NCBI GenBank assembly: GCA_021808365.1 | Contig: JAKBBU010000010.1 | Location: forward strand, 1-48,475 | Direction: 5' to 3' | DNA length: 48,475 nt | Source: Pseudomonadota bacterium | GTDB lineage: Bacteria > Pseudomonadota > Gammaproteobacteria > JAKBBU01 | Shown here: in pieces, positions 27,343 through 35,971 of the stretch | How the letters are laid out: each line of letters opens with the position of its first letter | Numbering within the stretch: the first letter of the stretch is position 1 | The notes under the pieces: model-generated | Seen by the model: the letters and a program-made list of their open reading frames with translations, nothing else | The model's database searches: none | What the model was told of the DNA's origin: nothing | Position numbers and translations under genes: made by a program

Positions 27343-27881
27343 TTTTTATCACTAGCTCCAGGTTGACTCTGATCTGGTTTTTGAAATAAATATAAATATT
27401 GACCGTAACCCATTTTTTGCATATCTGCAACAGGAATAAATTTTAAAGCTGCTGAATTCATGCAATACCGCTGATGTGTAGGCGCTGGACCATCATCAAA
27501 TAAATGCCCAAGATGCGAATCTGCCTCACTTGAGCTCACTGCGGTACGTGTCATGAACCAGCTATGATCAGTTTTTAAAACAATATCTTTTTGCGAAATA
27601 GGTTGTGTAAAGCTAGGCCATCCTGTTTTTGAGTCATATTTATCAGTGGAACTAAATAAAGGTTGGCCTGAAACCACATCCACATAAATACCAGGTTGAT
27701 CATTGTTCCAATATGCATTATTAAAAGATTCTTCTGTGCCACCCTCTTGTGTCACTTTATATTGCATCGGTGTGAGTTGCTGTTTTAATTGAGTCTCACT
27801 CGGCTTAACATACGTTGTTGCTGCATAGACATTGACACTTAACATAAACAATCCTATAAAAACAAAAATAATCCTTTTCAT
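27339..27881 (-). CDS. msrB: Peptide-methionine (R)-S-oxide reductase, exported
   Basis: 180 aa. The N-terminal signal peptide ([20 protein letters not shown]) implies a periplasmic enzyme. MsrB core: [50 protein letters not shown], and the catalytic Cys in [11 protein letters not shown]. The structural-zinc CxxC pairs of many MsrB proteins are absent, as in the zinc-free subtype. It pairs with msrA 10 nt upstream. Confidence 0.92.
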   Translation of the reverse strand: MKRIIFVFIGLFMLSVNVYAATTYVKPSETQLKQQLTPMQYKVTQEGGTEESFNNAYWNNDQPGIYVDVVSGQPLFSSTDKYDSKTGWPSFTQPISQKDIVLKTDHSWFMTRTAVSSSEADSHLGHLFDDGPAPTHQRYCMNSAALKFIPVADMQKMGYGQYLYLFQKPDQSQPGASDKK

Positions 27882-27891
27882 AATTCACTCC

Positions 27892-28518
27892 TTATGATGA
27901 CGTGCCCCATACTTGTTTTAATCTTTGATCGCGACCACAAGTATAACGATAGAATTTATAGTGTAGAGGATTCTTTTTATAATACTCTTGATGGTAAGTT
28001 TCCGCAGGATAAAAGGGGGTTGCCGGTAGAATTTGGGTCACAATCTCTTTAAAACGACCCGATGCGATGAGTTGTTGTTTACTGAGAGAAGCAGCTTGCT
28101 GTTGCTGTGGTTTTGAATAAAAAATCACGGCGCGATATTGAGCCCCTTTATCACAAAATTGTCCGTTCGGATCGGTGGGATCAATATCATGCCAAAAAAC
28201 TTGAAGTAATTGCGGATAAGAAATGACAGAGGGATCATATTCGACTTTCACAGATTCATAATCACCCGTGATTCCAGCAGAGACTTCTTCATAGGTTGGA
28301 TTTTTTTGCGTCCCGCCGGTATAACCCGCGGTCGTATGAACAACCCCTTTCACTTGATCAAAATCTTCTTGCATGCACCAAAAGCAACCTCCAGCAAAAA
28401 TTGCAGTTTCTGTTTGCGGCGGTGTATTTGCTGCAAAACTTAATCCTGTAAAAAATAAACTGACAACCATCACGAAACACATTAATAATTTTGACTGCAT
28501 TTTCATATTACTCATCAT
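27892..28518 (-). CDS. msrA: Peptide-methionine (S)-S-oxide reductase, exported
   Basis: 208 aa. Signal peptide to about residue 29 (LSFA-AN), then AIFAGGCFWCMQEDFDQVKGV with the catalytic Cys, AGYTGG, NPTYEEV, DPTDPNGQFCDKGAQYRAVIFY and ETYHQEYYKKNP. With msrB it repairs oxidised methionine in exported proteins. First gene of the six-gene run; AAGGA precedes the start, and several nearby ATG codons make the exact start uncertain by a few residues. Confidence 0.93.
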   Translation of the reverse strand: MMSNMKMQSKLLMCFVMVVSLFFTGLSFAANTPPQTETAIFAGGCFWCMQEDFDQVKGVVHTTAGYTGGTQKNPTYEEVSAGITGDYESVKVEYDPSVISYPQLLQVFWHDIDPTDPNGQFCDKGAQYRAVIFYSKPQQQQAASLSKQQLIASGRFKEIVTQILPATPFYPAETYHQEYYKKNPLHYKFYRYTCGRDQRLKQVWGTSS

Positions 28519-28627
28519 ATTTATCCTTTTATCATTTCATCCATCATGGTTGAAATACAGAGCATCTCAGCCGCTTAAGGGACTCCCTAATATTCATCAG
28601 CGATCTCATAAATCACTTATAATTCAA

Positions 28628-29224
28628 TCAATTATGACAAGATAACACATAATTCAACACCCCCTGCACATGATTCTCCAATAAGGCTTGAGGGGCATGT
28701 GCGCGCAACAATGTCCAAATACCAAAAACATTTCCTACTAAAAAATCAGCAGCGGTAGAGCAATCCAGATCACTCTGTATCTGCTTATGTACCTTAGCTG
28801 TAGAAAGATTATCGTAAAAAAGTTGACGCAATAATGATAAAAAATCCTCAATAAAATTAATGACAGGTGGTGTATGTAAAGGCAGATCAGACGCGGTAGC
28901 GATTAAAAAACAACCATTCGATGTATCACTCATTTGACAGAGAGGTAAAATTTGTGCAAAAAAATCCAGAATACCGTTCAAATCATTATTTTTTCGCTGC
29001 AATGGTGCAATAAATCGAGAGGTCACACGTTCACGATAACGTTGGAGCATGGCTAAAAATAGCTTATTTTTACTGCCAAAATGTTTATAAATTGCTGCGC
29101 GATTAAATCCAGTCAATAAGGCAATTTCATCAACGGAGGTATTAGCAAACCCCTTGTGCCAAAAAAGATGCATGGTATTATCCAGAACCTCATCGCTTAA
29201 TATTGTGACTGTAAGTTTTGACAT
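28628..29224 (-). CDS. TetR/AcrR-family transcriptional regulator
   Basis: 198 aa from the ATG at 29224 (MSKLTVTILSDEVL). The HTH spans about residues 28-60 (TSVDEIALLTGFNRAAIYKHFGSKNKLFLAML), followed by an all-helical ligand domain. It is divergent from cydAB and upstream of the msr operon on the same strand, so either could be its target. Palindromes in the 190-bp cydA gap are candidate operators. Confidence 0.88.
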   Translation of the reverse strand: MSKLTVTILSDEVLDNTMHLFWHKGFANTSVDEIALLTGFNRAAIYKHFGSKNKLFLAMLQRYRERVTSRFIAPLQRKNNDLNGILDFFAQILPLCQMSDTSNGCFLIATASDLPLHTPPVINFIEDFLSLLRQLFYDNLSTAKVHKQIQSDLDCSTAADFLVGNVFGIWTLLRAHAPQALLENHVQGVLNYVLSCHN

Positions 29225-29256
29225 CAATTTGACTTTAACCCTTAGAACATCCATTC

Positions 29257-29341
29257 TCTAGGCTAGAACAGATATTCTTAATTTGCAAGTCAACTTAGGC
29301 TAGACCCAGGCTCTTCCAATGCGAAATGAGTCTGTAGACTC
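29257..29341. promoter_or_regulatory. Candidate operators in the tetR-cydA gap
   Basis: TCTAGGCTAGA (29257-29267) is an odd-centred palindrome; TTAGGCTAGA recurs at 29295-29304. GAGTCTGTAGACTC (29328-29341) is a second palindrome with 6-bp arms. TetR proteins bind such short palindromes between divergent genes. Assignment to this regulator is inference. Confidence 0.45.
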
Positions 29342-29413
29342 TCCAATTAACTGTACAAACTATAAAAATTGTTTTATTTTATTCCAAACTCTAGTTTCAA
29401 GTGAGGTTTGTTC

Positions 29414-30775
29414 ATGTTAAGTGCAGAATTTCTCTCGCGAGTACAGTTTGGATTTACCATCGCTTTTCACATTTTATTCCCTGCCTTTAGCATAGGACTT
29501 GCTACTTTTTTGGCCGTCATGGAGGGTGTTTGGCTTAAAACAAAAAATCCCCTTTATCTCAATATTTGCAAATTTTGGATGAAAATATTTGCTCTCACCT
29601 TTGGCATGGGTGTCGTCTCAGGAATTGTGATGGAGTTTCAATTGGGAACAAATTGGTCACAATTCACTGATTCAGTCGGTGCTGTTCTCGGTTCATTATT
29701 CACGTATGAGGTACTGACCGCCTTCTTTATTGAGGCAGGTTTTTTGGGTGTCATGCTTTTTGGATGGAACAAAGTTGGGCCCAAGCTCCACTATTTGGCT
29801 ACTTTATTGGTTTTTTTGGGTGTGACCGTTTCGGCGTTCTGGATTTTATCGGCTAATTCATGGATGCAAACCCCAGCAGGAGCAACCATTAAAAATGGAC
29901 ATTTTATCGTTCAAAGTTGGTGGCAAGTGATTTTTAATCCATCCACTATTCCACGTTTCATTCACATGCTTTTGGCCGCTTATTTAACAACATTGTTGGT
30001 GATTAGCGGCGTATCCGCTTTTTATCTGTTGAAGCAAGAGCATCTGGTATTGGCAAAAAAATGTTTTTCCATCGCAACCCTCACTATCTTGCCATTAATT
30101 TGTATACAAATTTTTATGGGGGATACCGTAGGACTCGTCATTGAAAAATATCAGCCTATTAAAACAGCGGCGATGGAGGCTAATTGGAATACACAACCAG
30201 GTGCTCCGCTGATTTTAATTGGATGGCCTAATGAGACTACAGAGACAAATGAATTTACGATCTCGATTCCTCATTTGGCCAGTGTACTCAATACACATGA
30301 ATGGAATGGGGTTTTGACGGGCCTTACCAGCGTTCCAGCAAAAGATAGACCTTATGTGCCCATTGTCTTTTTTAGTTTTCGCATCATGGTAGGGCTTGGA
30401 TTGTTAATGCTATTAATGAGTGCTATTGCGATTTACTTACGATTTAAAAATCGGCTTTATAATAGTCCATGGTATCATAAAACTTGTATTCTTTTAGCAC
30501 CAACTGGATTTATTGCTCTGATTACAGGTTGGTTTACGGCCGAAACCGGCCGCCAACCCTGGGTAGTCTACAATATGATAAGAACGGCCGATGCAGCATC
30601 GGGTGTTTCCATGCATAATGTTTCCATATCGTTAATATTGATTTTTCTCGTTTATGGCGTGATTTTTGGATTTTTCTATTTTCTTTATTTCGGAAAAATT
30701 GTGCGCAAAGGCCCCGATATTTCTGATGAACCGAAAATGCCATTTATTTATATGCACCCAGAGGTGAAAAAATGA
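29414..30775 (+). CDS. cydA: Cytochrome bd-type ubiquinol oxidase subunit I (CioA-like)
   Basis: 453 aa. It oxidises quinol and reduces O2 without pumping protons, and works at low O2 or under cyanide/sulfide. Heme ligands: His19 in FHILFPAF and Met in GIVMEFQLGTNW; acidic heme-site residues in YEVLTAFFIEAGFLG; quinol motif GWFTAETGRQPW. It is about 70 residues shorter than E. coli CydA, consistent with a short Q-loop, the cyanide-insensitive (Cio) type. The ATG at 29414 with GAGG 8 nt upstream is preferred over a TTG two codons earlier. Confidence 0.94.
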   Translation: MLSAEFLSRVQFGFTIAFHILFPAFSIGLATFLAVMEGVWLKTKNPLYLNICKFWMKIFALTFGMGVVSGIVMEFQLGTNWSQFTDSVGAVLGSLFTYEVLTAFFIEAGFLGVMLFGWNKVGPKLHYLATLLVFLGVTVSAFWILSANSWMQTPAGATIKNGHFIVQSWWQVIFNPSTIPRFIHMLLAAYLTTLLVISGVSAFYLLKQEHLVLAKKCFSIATLTILPLICIQIFMGDTVGLVIEKYQPIKTAAMEANWNTQPGAPLILIGWPNETTETNEFTISIPHLASVLNTHEWNGVLTGLTSVPAKDRPYVPIVFFSFRIMVGLGLLMLLMSAIAIYLRFKNRLYNSPWYHKTCILLAPTGFIALITGWFTAETGRQPWVVYNMIRTADAASGVSMHNVSISLILIFLVYGVIFGFFYFLYFGKIVRKGPDISDEPKMPFIYMHPEVKK

Positions 30776-31746
30776 CAGTTTTAGCATTAGCATGGGCTGG
30801 AATTATCGCATTCTGCGTTTTGATGTATGTTGTGTTAGATGGTTTTACGCTAGGAACTGGGATGGTGATGCCCTTTCTAAAGACAGAAGAGCGTAATATC
30901 GCCATGAGTGTTATTTTACCGACCTGGGATGGAAATCAAACCTGGTTGGTTCTGGGGATGGCATCTCTTTATGGTGCATTTCCTCTTGGATTTAGTACCT
31001 TATTACCTATTTTGTATATTCCTTTGCTGTTGATGGTGTTGAGTTTGCTTTTTCGGGGAGTTGTTTTTGAATTTCGTCTCAAAGCAGGTAAAAAAGGGCA
31101 ACATTACTGGGATATGCTTTTTTTTATTTCAGGCTTGGGAGCCGCATTTATTCAGGGAAGTATTTTAGGAAATGTGATTCAGGGTTTTAATGGGCCTTAT
31201 CAATGGATCAACAGTTTCAGTTTGCTGACAGCCTTGGTATTGATCGTAGCTTATTCTTTGCTAGGTGCTACACGGCTCATTTTGAAAACATCCGGCCAAA
31301 TTCAGACAAAGATGCGCAATGTTTCAAAAATTCTAACACCTTTATTTGGATTTTTATTGGTTGCGGTGAGTATTTTCTCACTGTATGTCAGCAAAGAAAT
31401 CCATGAGACTTGGTTCCATCAATACAATCATCTGTTGCTCGCCTTATTTCCGGCAGTAGCCTTGCTCACTTTTATTTCTTTATGGCTCGGCTTACTCCGT
31501 GCTTGGGAACGTGCGCCCTATTGGTGTACTGTGTTGATCGTACTTTGTTGTTATGCTGGTTTTGGTTTCGATATTTTCCCCTACATTGTTCCTTATTCAA
31601 TTACGATTCAAGAAGCTGCATCGCCACAAAATACGCTCATTTTTATCATGGTAGGTGCCTGTGTGATGTTACCTGTTTTACTGATTTATACGTTTTACTC
31701 GTATCATATTTTCAGAGGAAAAGTGAATGAGATCATTCATTACTAA
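30772..31746 (+). CDS. cydB: Cytochrome bd-type ubiquinol oxidase subunit II (CioB-like)
   Basis: 324 aa, about eight spans. The VLDGFTLGTGMVMPFL start and PTWDGNQTWLVLGMASLYGAFPLGFSTLLP are hallmark CydB segments. It overlaps cydA by 4 nt (ATGA). Paired structurally with CydA; not catalytic on its own. Confidence 0.94.
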   Translation: MTVLALAWAGIIAFCVLMYVVLDGFTLGTGMVMPFLKTEERNIAMSVILPTWDGNQTWLVLGMASLYGAFPLGFSTLLPILYIPLLLMVLSLLFRGVVFEFRLKAGKKGQHYWDMLFFISGLGAAFIQGSILGNVIQGFNGPYQWINSFSLLTALVLIVAYSLLGATRLILKTSGQIQTKMRNVSKILTPLFGFLLVAVSIFSLYVSKEIHETWFHQYNHLLLALFPAVALLTFISLWLGLLRAWERAPYWCTVLIVLCCYAGFGFDIFPYIVPYSITIQEAASPQNTLIFIMVGACVMLPVLLIYTFYSYHIFRGKVNEIIHY

Positions 31747-31864
31747 AATAAATAAAAAACCCAATGCCTGGTTTTGGTTTATCGTCTTATATTTTGCATC
31801 ATTACTCTCTATGGCTTTGATCATGTGGTTTATTCATGTTTTTTTGGCTTGTTTGATGAGGTAA
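31727..31864 (+). CDS. 45-aa single-span protein downstream of cydB (DUF2474/CydX-like)
   Basis: The ATG at 31727 overlaps the cydB end by 20 nt and has AGAGGA upstream. The product is MRSFITKINKKPNAW followed by one long hydrophobic helix (about residues 15-43). Position and topology match the small DUF2474/CydX-type subunits that stabilise bd oxidases. Too short for firm family assignment by eye. Confidence 0.7.
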   Translation: MRSFITKINKKPNAWFWFIVLYFASLLSMALIMWFIHVFLACLMR

Positions 31865-31954
31865 TTGTATTGCTAATGAACAGAAAAAAAGTAAAAGTAA
31901 ATTTGAAATAGATTTAGAGCCCATTGATCAACTAAATTTAAGTTAAGAAAAGAT

Positions 31955-31984
31955 CAGTTGAAAAATCATTTTCTAACTGTTTTT
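31955..31984. terminator. Terminator between convergent cydAB and the DUF1016 gene
   Basis: CAGTT (31955-31959) and AACTG (31975-31979) with an A/T extension form a stem of about 11 bp with one mismatch and a 3-nt loop, followed by five T on the plus strand. It overlaps the stop codon of the convergent gene and may act on both transcripts. Confidence 0.55.
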
Positions 31985-33050
31985 AATCTTCTTTACTATT
32001 TACCTCATTTAACTCATTTTCTATCTCTTCAATCGTAGGTAAACTTGTCTTAAGTTCTTTAGGTAGACTCTTGGCCAGTTTATATTCAGAAACACCGATA
32101 GGTGCATTAATATTTTTTAGCGCGTATTCTGCAATAATTTTACTGCGCGATTCACAAAGTAAAATACCAATAGTGGGATTGTCTTGTGGGTGTCGCAATG
32201 TTTGATCAACTGCAGCCAAGTAAAAACTAAGCTGCCCTAAATCGGCTGGTTTAAATTTTTTGGCCTTAATTTCACAGACGACAAAGGACCTCAATTTTAA
32301 GTGGTAAAAAAGGGCATCGATAAAAAAAGCTTCGCCATCAATTTCAAGCGGCACCTGGGTTCCTACAAACGAAAAACCAGCACCTAACTCCAAAAGAAAA
32401 TCGCGAACGTGAGTGACTAACGCCTTTTCAATCTCGCGTTCATGGGCCTCTTTAGAAATAGTCAAAAAATCAAAATTATAGGGATTTTTCAACAATTCAT
32501 GGGCTAAATCAGATTGGGGTGATGGAAGCTGTTCTCTATAATTTGAGGATTTATTGTCTTCCAAGCCTTGCCGCTCATAAAGCTCACTTTTAATATGGGT
32601 ATTGAGACTAGGACGTGACCATCCGTACAGGAAAGCCTGCTTAGCGTACCACTCTCGACGAACGGGATCATCTTTAAATTTGTCCAGAAGCAACTGGATC
32701 TGACTCCAAGGCAATTGCGCAGCAGGCTGCTGCGTAAACTCCTCTAGAATTGGGTAAATAGTGGCTAGCAAGCGCATATACTCCAAATTACGCTTGGAAA
32801 AGCCGGAGACACCTGGAGCATAAGCTTGGAGATCGTGAGAAAGCTGAGTGAGTAATTTTTGGCCCCACTGAGGCTTAACCGTTTGCATTTGTAAGATATC
32901 TCGGCCCAGTTGCCAATAAAATTCAAGAACTTGAGTATTAACGACACGTGCCGCACGCACTTGCGCATCTTTTAAACGCTTTCTAAGCGCATCAAAGAAA
33001 GCGGCGTAGTCTTTATCAAGATGAAGGGTTAGGGTAGGTAGCGCATTCAT
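31983..33050 (-). CDS. PDDEXK nuclease-domain protein (DUF1016, YhcG-like)
   Basis: 355 aa. The N-terminal DUF1016 part (residues 1 to about 160; FYWQLGRDILQMQ, GFSKRNLEYMR, LPWSQIQLLLDK) precedes a C-terminal PD-(D/E)XK nuclease: Asp in FIDALFYHLKLRSFVV, then CEIKAKKFKPADLGQLSFYL. YhcG-type proteins are predicted DNA or RNA nucleases common in defence and mobile DNA; their role is not firmly known. Here the gene stands alone in an AT-rich patch, divergent from a short unknown frame. Confidence 0.88.
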   Translation of the reverse strand: MNALPTLTLHLDKDYAAFFDALRKRLKDAQVRAARVVNTQVLEFYWQLGRDILQMQTVKPQWGQKLLTQLSHDLQAYAPGVSGFSKRNLEYMRLLATIYPILEEFTQQPAAQLPWSQIQLLLDKFKDDPVRREWYAKQAFLYGWSRPSLNTHIKSELYERQGLEDNKSSNYREQLPSPQSDLAHELLKNPYNFDFLTISKEAHEREIEKALVTHVRDFLLELGAGFSFVGTQVPLEIDGEAFFIDALFYHLKLRSFVVCEIKAKKFKPADLGQLSFYLAAVDQTLRHPQDNPTIGILLCESRSKIIAEYALKNINAPIGVSEYKLAKSLPKELKTSLPTIEEIENELNEVNSKED

Positions 33051-33224
33051 AAGGAGACCTAATAAAAAATTATATAATAACTTATTGAACTCGCCTACAA
33101 TAGAGGCCTTAAAAGATAACTTTGAACAAAAAAAGCTCAGGAACCTTACGTTAGAAAGTTAAATCGTGATAAATAGTAAATTTGGTACTAAGGAAAATAT
33201 TGGCTTTTTTAAAGGAATAAGAAG

Positions 33225-33500
33225 ATGAAAAATTACCAGCTACATTTTATGCCTAATAAAATAAGCTTAACGAACAAAATACCTTCCAACATACTTGTAT
33301 GTTGGAAAGAGCAAGACACGCTCAACTACATCGTAAAATTATATAATCAAGAAAGATTTTCAGGTCTCCTTACGTCTGAAGAACTAGGAATTCCTCATAG
33401 GCTGGATCTTAGTATCCCCTTGATTTTTATTTGTTGTCTTTTCGATTTCATTAATAATATATTGAAGCTGCTCTTCAGTATCGATGCTTTTTATTCCTGA
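33225..33500 (+). CDS. Doubtful small ORF in AT-rich patch
   Basis: 91 codons with AAGGA upstream. The first 60 residues look protein-like (MKNYQLHFMPNKISLTNK...), but the last 35 are antisense to the better-supported minus-strand gene at 33384-33727. An 11-bp perfect inverted repeat (33284-33294/33297-33307, TTCCAACATAC) lies inside it. It may be a truncated gene. No family recognised. Confidence 0.3.
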   Translation: MKNYQLHFMPNKISLTNKIPSNILVCWKEQDTLNYIVKLYNQERFSGLLTSEELGIPHRLDLSIPLIFICCLFDFINNILKLLFSIDAFYS

Positions 33501-33727
33501 TCTAATGAGAGCGCTCACTCCATTGTCTTTAGACGTATTATATAATTCGTTAAATTTAGTCAAAACATTTTCAATTTTTTCTGCGGCCAATTTTTCTTTA
33601 TGAATTTCAAAAAAAATTTGTTTTCTCTAGATTGCTCGGCAATATCTTTTTTATTTTTAATATATAAATAAATAGCAAGAACAGGTGAAACCAATGAAAA
33701 GAGTATTGCCAACAAAGAAAGTGTCAT
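33384..33727 (-). pseudogene. Small membrane-anchored coiled-coil-like protein, split by a frameshift at a T8 run
   Basis: From the ATG at 33727 the frame gives an N-terminal hydrophobic helix (MTLSLLAILFSLVSPVLAIY) and a charged stretch, then reaches a run of eight T (minus strand, about 33609-33616) and stops soon after. One extra T restores a single frame through EIHKEKLAAEKIENVLTKFNELYN to a normal stop at 33384, about 114 aa in all. So this is one gene broken by loss of one T, or one needing slippage. Function unknown. Confidence 0.6.
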
Positions 33728-33955
33728 AATATTTTCGTCCGTGTTGTGTGTTTTTTCAAATAAGCTTCATTATAGTTTATCTTCAGTTTATAATTTTTCC
33801 AATAAAACTGGAAATTATAGATTTGGAGAGGTGCCGTGTAAGATACTGTAGTAGATTAGTTAATATGCTAAGCTAATACAGTCTCAAATTCTTTATTGCT
33901 TTCATTAGCAACTTACTCGCTTACATGATTATCAAAAAAATACGTCTCTGTCGAC

Positions 33956-35971
33956 TCATAACATCTCCCAACCCCGATCAGGTTTAAACCGCTCACCGAT
34001 CTCATTTTTCCAGCGCTCTAATTGTTCAATGGTCTTTTCTTTATCAATACTTCGCGCATAATGAATAGGGCCCCCTCGAAATGGTGGGAAACCTGCACCA
34101 AAAATCATGCCTGCATCGATGAGATCCGCATCCTCAACCAGACCTTCTCGCCAACACGCCATCGCTTCATTGAGCATACTCAGCGTTAAGCGCTGTGTGA
34201 TTAAAGTGAGATCACCCGTCGCTCCCGTTTTTGGTTTAACCAATGTGCCATTTTTATACACATAAAAACCTTGATTTGTTTTTCTGCCGAGTGTGCCCTG
34301 CTCAACTTTACGACGCAAAGTTTCAGGCACAACACCACCATAATGTTGCACTAATTTCTCTGCTGCCAGCAGACAAACATCCAATCCAACAGCATCGGCC
34401 AATTGAACAGGCCCCATCGGCATACCAAAGGCAAGCGCTGCGCGGTCAATCGTCTCAATAGGAATACCTGAATCATATAAATAAAGCGCTTCCATTAAAT
34501 ACGGCATTAAAATACGATTGACTAAAAATCCGGGTGAGCTTTTAACAGGCAAAGGCAAGCGATCGATTGCGCGAATAAATGAACTGCCTCGGCGAATCAA
34601 TAAATCCGGTGTGTTGTCACCGTAGATCACTTCAACAAGGGGTAATTGAGAAACGGGATTAAAAAAGTGTAATCCTATCAATCGACCTGGATTTTTAAGC
34701 AAAGCCCCAATTTCCGACAGTGGAATGGTTGAAGTATTAGTCGCCAAGATCGCATCAGGACGTGCTTTTTCTTCAATGAGTTTGAATAAGGTTTGTTTAT
34801 CTTCCGCGCGTTCAATGATCGCTTCGATGATCACATCGGCCTGCGCAAGGCCTTGCCCAGTTGGATCTGGTCGCAAGCGATCCATCATGTCGCGTACAAG
34901 ACGATCTTGTTTTAATTTTCGCGTTGCTAATTGATGCGCGCGTGCAATCGCGGGTGCGATCAATTGCGGATCACGATCTTGCAAACTCACACGAAACCCT
35001 TGTAATGCACACCAGGCTGCAATATCACCGCCCATCGCACCTGCGCCGATCACATGAACATGTTCAGGTTGGCTATAAATTTTCTTTGTGGATTTTTTCA
35101 AACGATCTTGTAAGAAAAAAACACGGGCCAAATTTTTGGCCGTCGGTGTTTGCGCTAATTGGACAACGGTATCCGCTTCTGCTTTAAACGCCTTCATCCC
35201 TTCAACACCATTGCTTCGCCAGGTTTCAATTAAGGCATAGGGTGCAGGGTAATGGCTTTTCCTCACTTTTTTCGAAACTTTTGCACGTAAAATTTTTGCA
35301 ATGATCGATCGAAATAAACTCGCGTTGGTCCAATACACCCAGGGCGCTAACCGTTTTGATTTTGGGCGCTCTAAAATATAATAACGTGCCGCACGCTTTA
35401 ATTGGCGTTCTGGAACGGCTTCGTGAATCAATCCCATTTTTTTAGCGGATCGTGCTGAGACATTTCGCCCACTCAACATAAGATCCATCGCGCGTGATGC
35501 ACCAATTAACCGTGGAAGGCGAACACTACCCGTCCAACTTGGATAAATACCCAATTTAATTTCAGGGAATCCAATTTTTGTGCTTTCATCTTCGCGTGCA
35601 ATGCGATATCGGCATGCCAGGGCAAGCTCTAATCCTCCACCTAAACAAAAACCATGAATCATTGCAACAGTTGGGCATTTTAACGCTGCTAATTGATTAA
35701 AAATACCCTGACCTTTTTCAATAAGGCTACGTGCTTGTGCGGTCGTTTCAACCTGCGAAAATTGCTCTATATCTGCACCTGCAATAAAACCATTCTCTTT
35801 CAGTGAATAAATCACCAAGCCCGCAAGGGTTTTATCTTTTTCATAATCATCTAATAAGATTTCTAATTCATCGAGCGTATTGAGATCAAGCGTGTTTGTA
35901 GAAGCACCTTGGCGATCTAAACCGAGCCAAACAATTTGTCCTTCATCGCGTGAAACGTTCCAATTACTCAT
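33956..35971 (-). CDS. Bifunctional enoyl-CoA hydratase/3-hydroxyacyl-CoA dehydrogenase (FadJ/FadB type)
   Basis: 671 aa beta-oxidation alpha subunit. The N-terminal crotonase domain has NGFIAGADIEQF and catalytic Glu115 (GGGLELALAC) and Glu137 (GFPEIKLGIYPSWTG). The NAD-binding Rossmann motif VHVIGAGAMGGDIA is near residue 310, with LHFFNPV and two C-terminal 3HCDH domains. PSWTGSVRLPRLIG replaces the usual PGxGGTQRLPR loop. It overlaps the thiolase gene by 4 nt as a fadIJ-like pair. The length (about 40 residues under FadJ) and this loop make exact naming unsafe. Confidence 0.88.
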   Translation of the reverse strand: MSNWNVSRDEGQIVWLGLDRQGASTNTLDLNTLDELEILLDDYEKDKTLAGLVIYSLKENGFIAGADIEQFSQVETTAQARSLIEKGQGIFNQLAALKCPTVAMIHGFCLGGGLELALACRYRIAREDESTKIGFPEIKLGIYPSWTGSVRLPRLIGASRAMDLMLSGRNVSARSAKKMGLIHEAVPERQLKRAARYYILERPKSKRLAPWVYWTNASLFRSIIAKILRAKVSKKVRKSHYPAPYALIETWRSNGVEGMKAFKAEADTVVQLAQTPTAKNLARVFFLQDRLKKSTKKIYSQPEHVHVIGAGAMGGDIAAWCALQGFRVSLQDRDPQLIAPAIARAHQLATRKLKQDRLVRDMMDRLRPDPTGQGLAQADVIIEAIIERAEDKQTLFKLIEEKARPDAILATNTSTIPLSEIGALLKNPGRLIGLHFFNPVSQLPLVEVIYGDNTPDLLIRRGSSFIRAIDRLPLPVKSSPGFLVNRILMPYLMEALYLYDSGIPIETIDRAALAFGMPMGPVQLADAVGLDVCLLAAEKLVQHYGGVVPETLRRKVEQGTLGRKTNQGFYVYKNGTLVKPKTGATGDLTLITQRLTLSMLNEAMACWREGLVEDADLIDAGMIFGAGFPPFRGGPIHYARSIDKEKTIEQLERWKNEIGERFKPDRGWEML

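Noticed and set aside
31983-33955. Complete defence system (nuclease plus membrane effector)
   Set aside because: Only one recognisable defence-type gene; the neighbour is frameshifted and of unknown function, so no system can be claimed.
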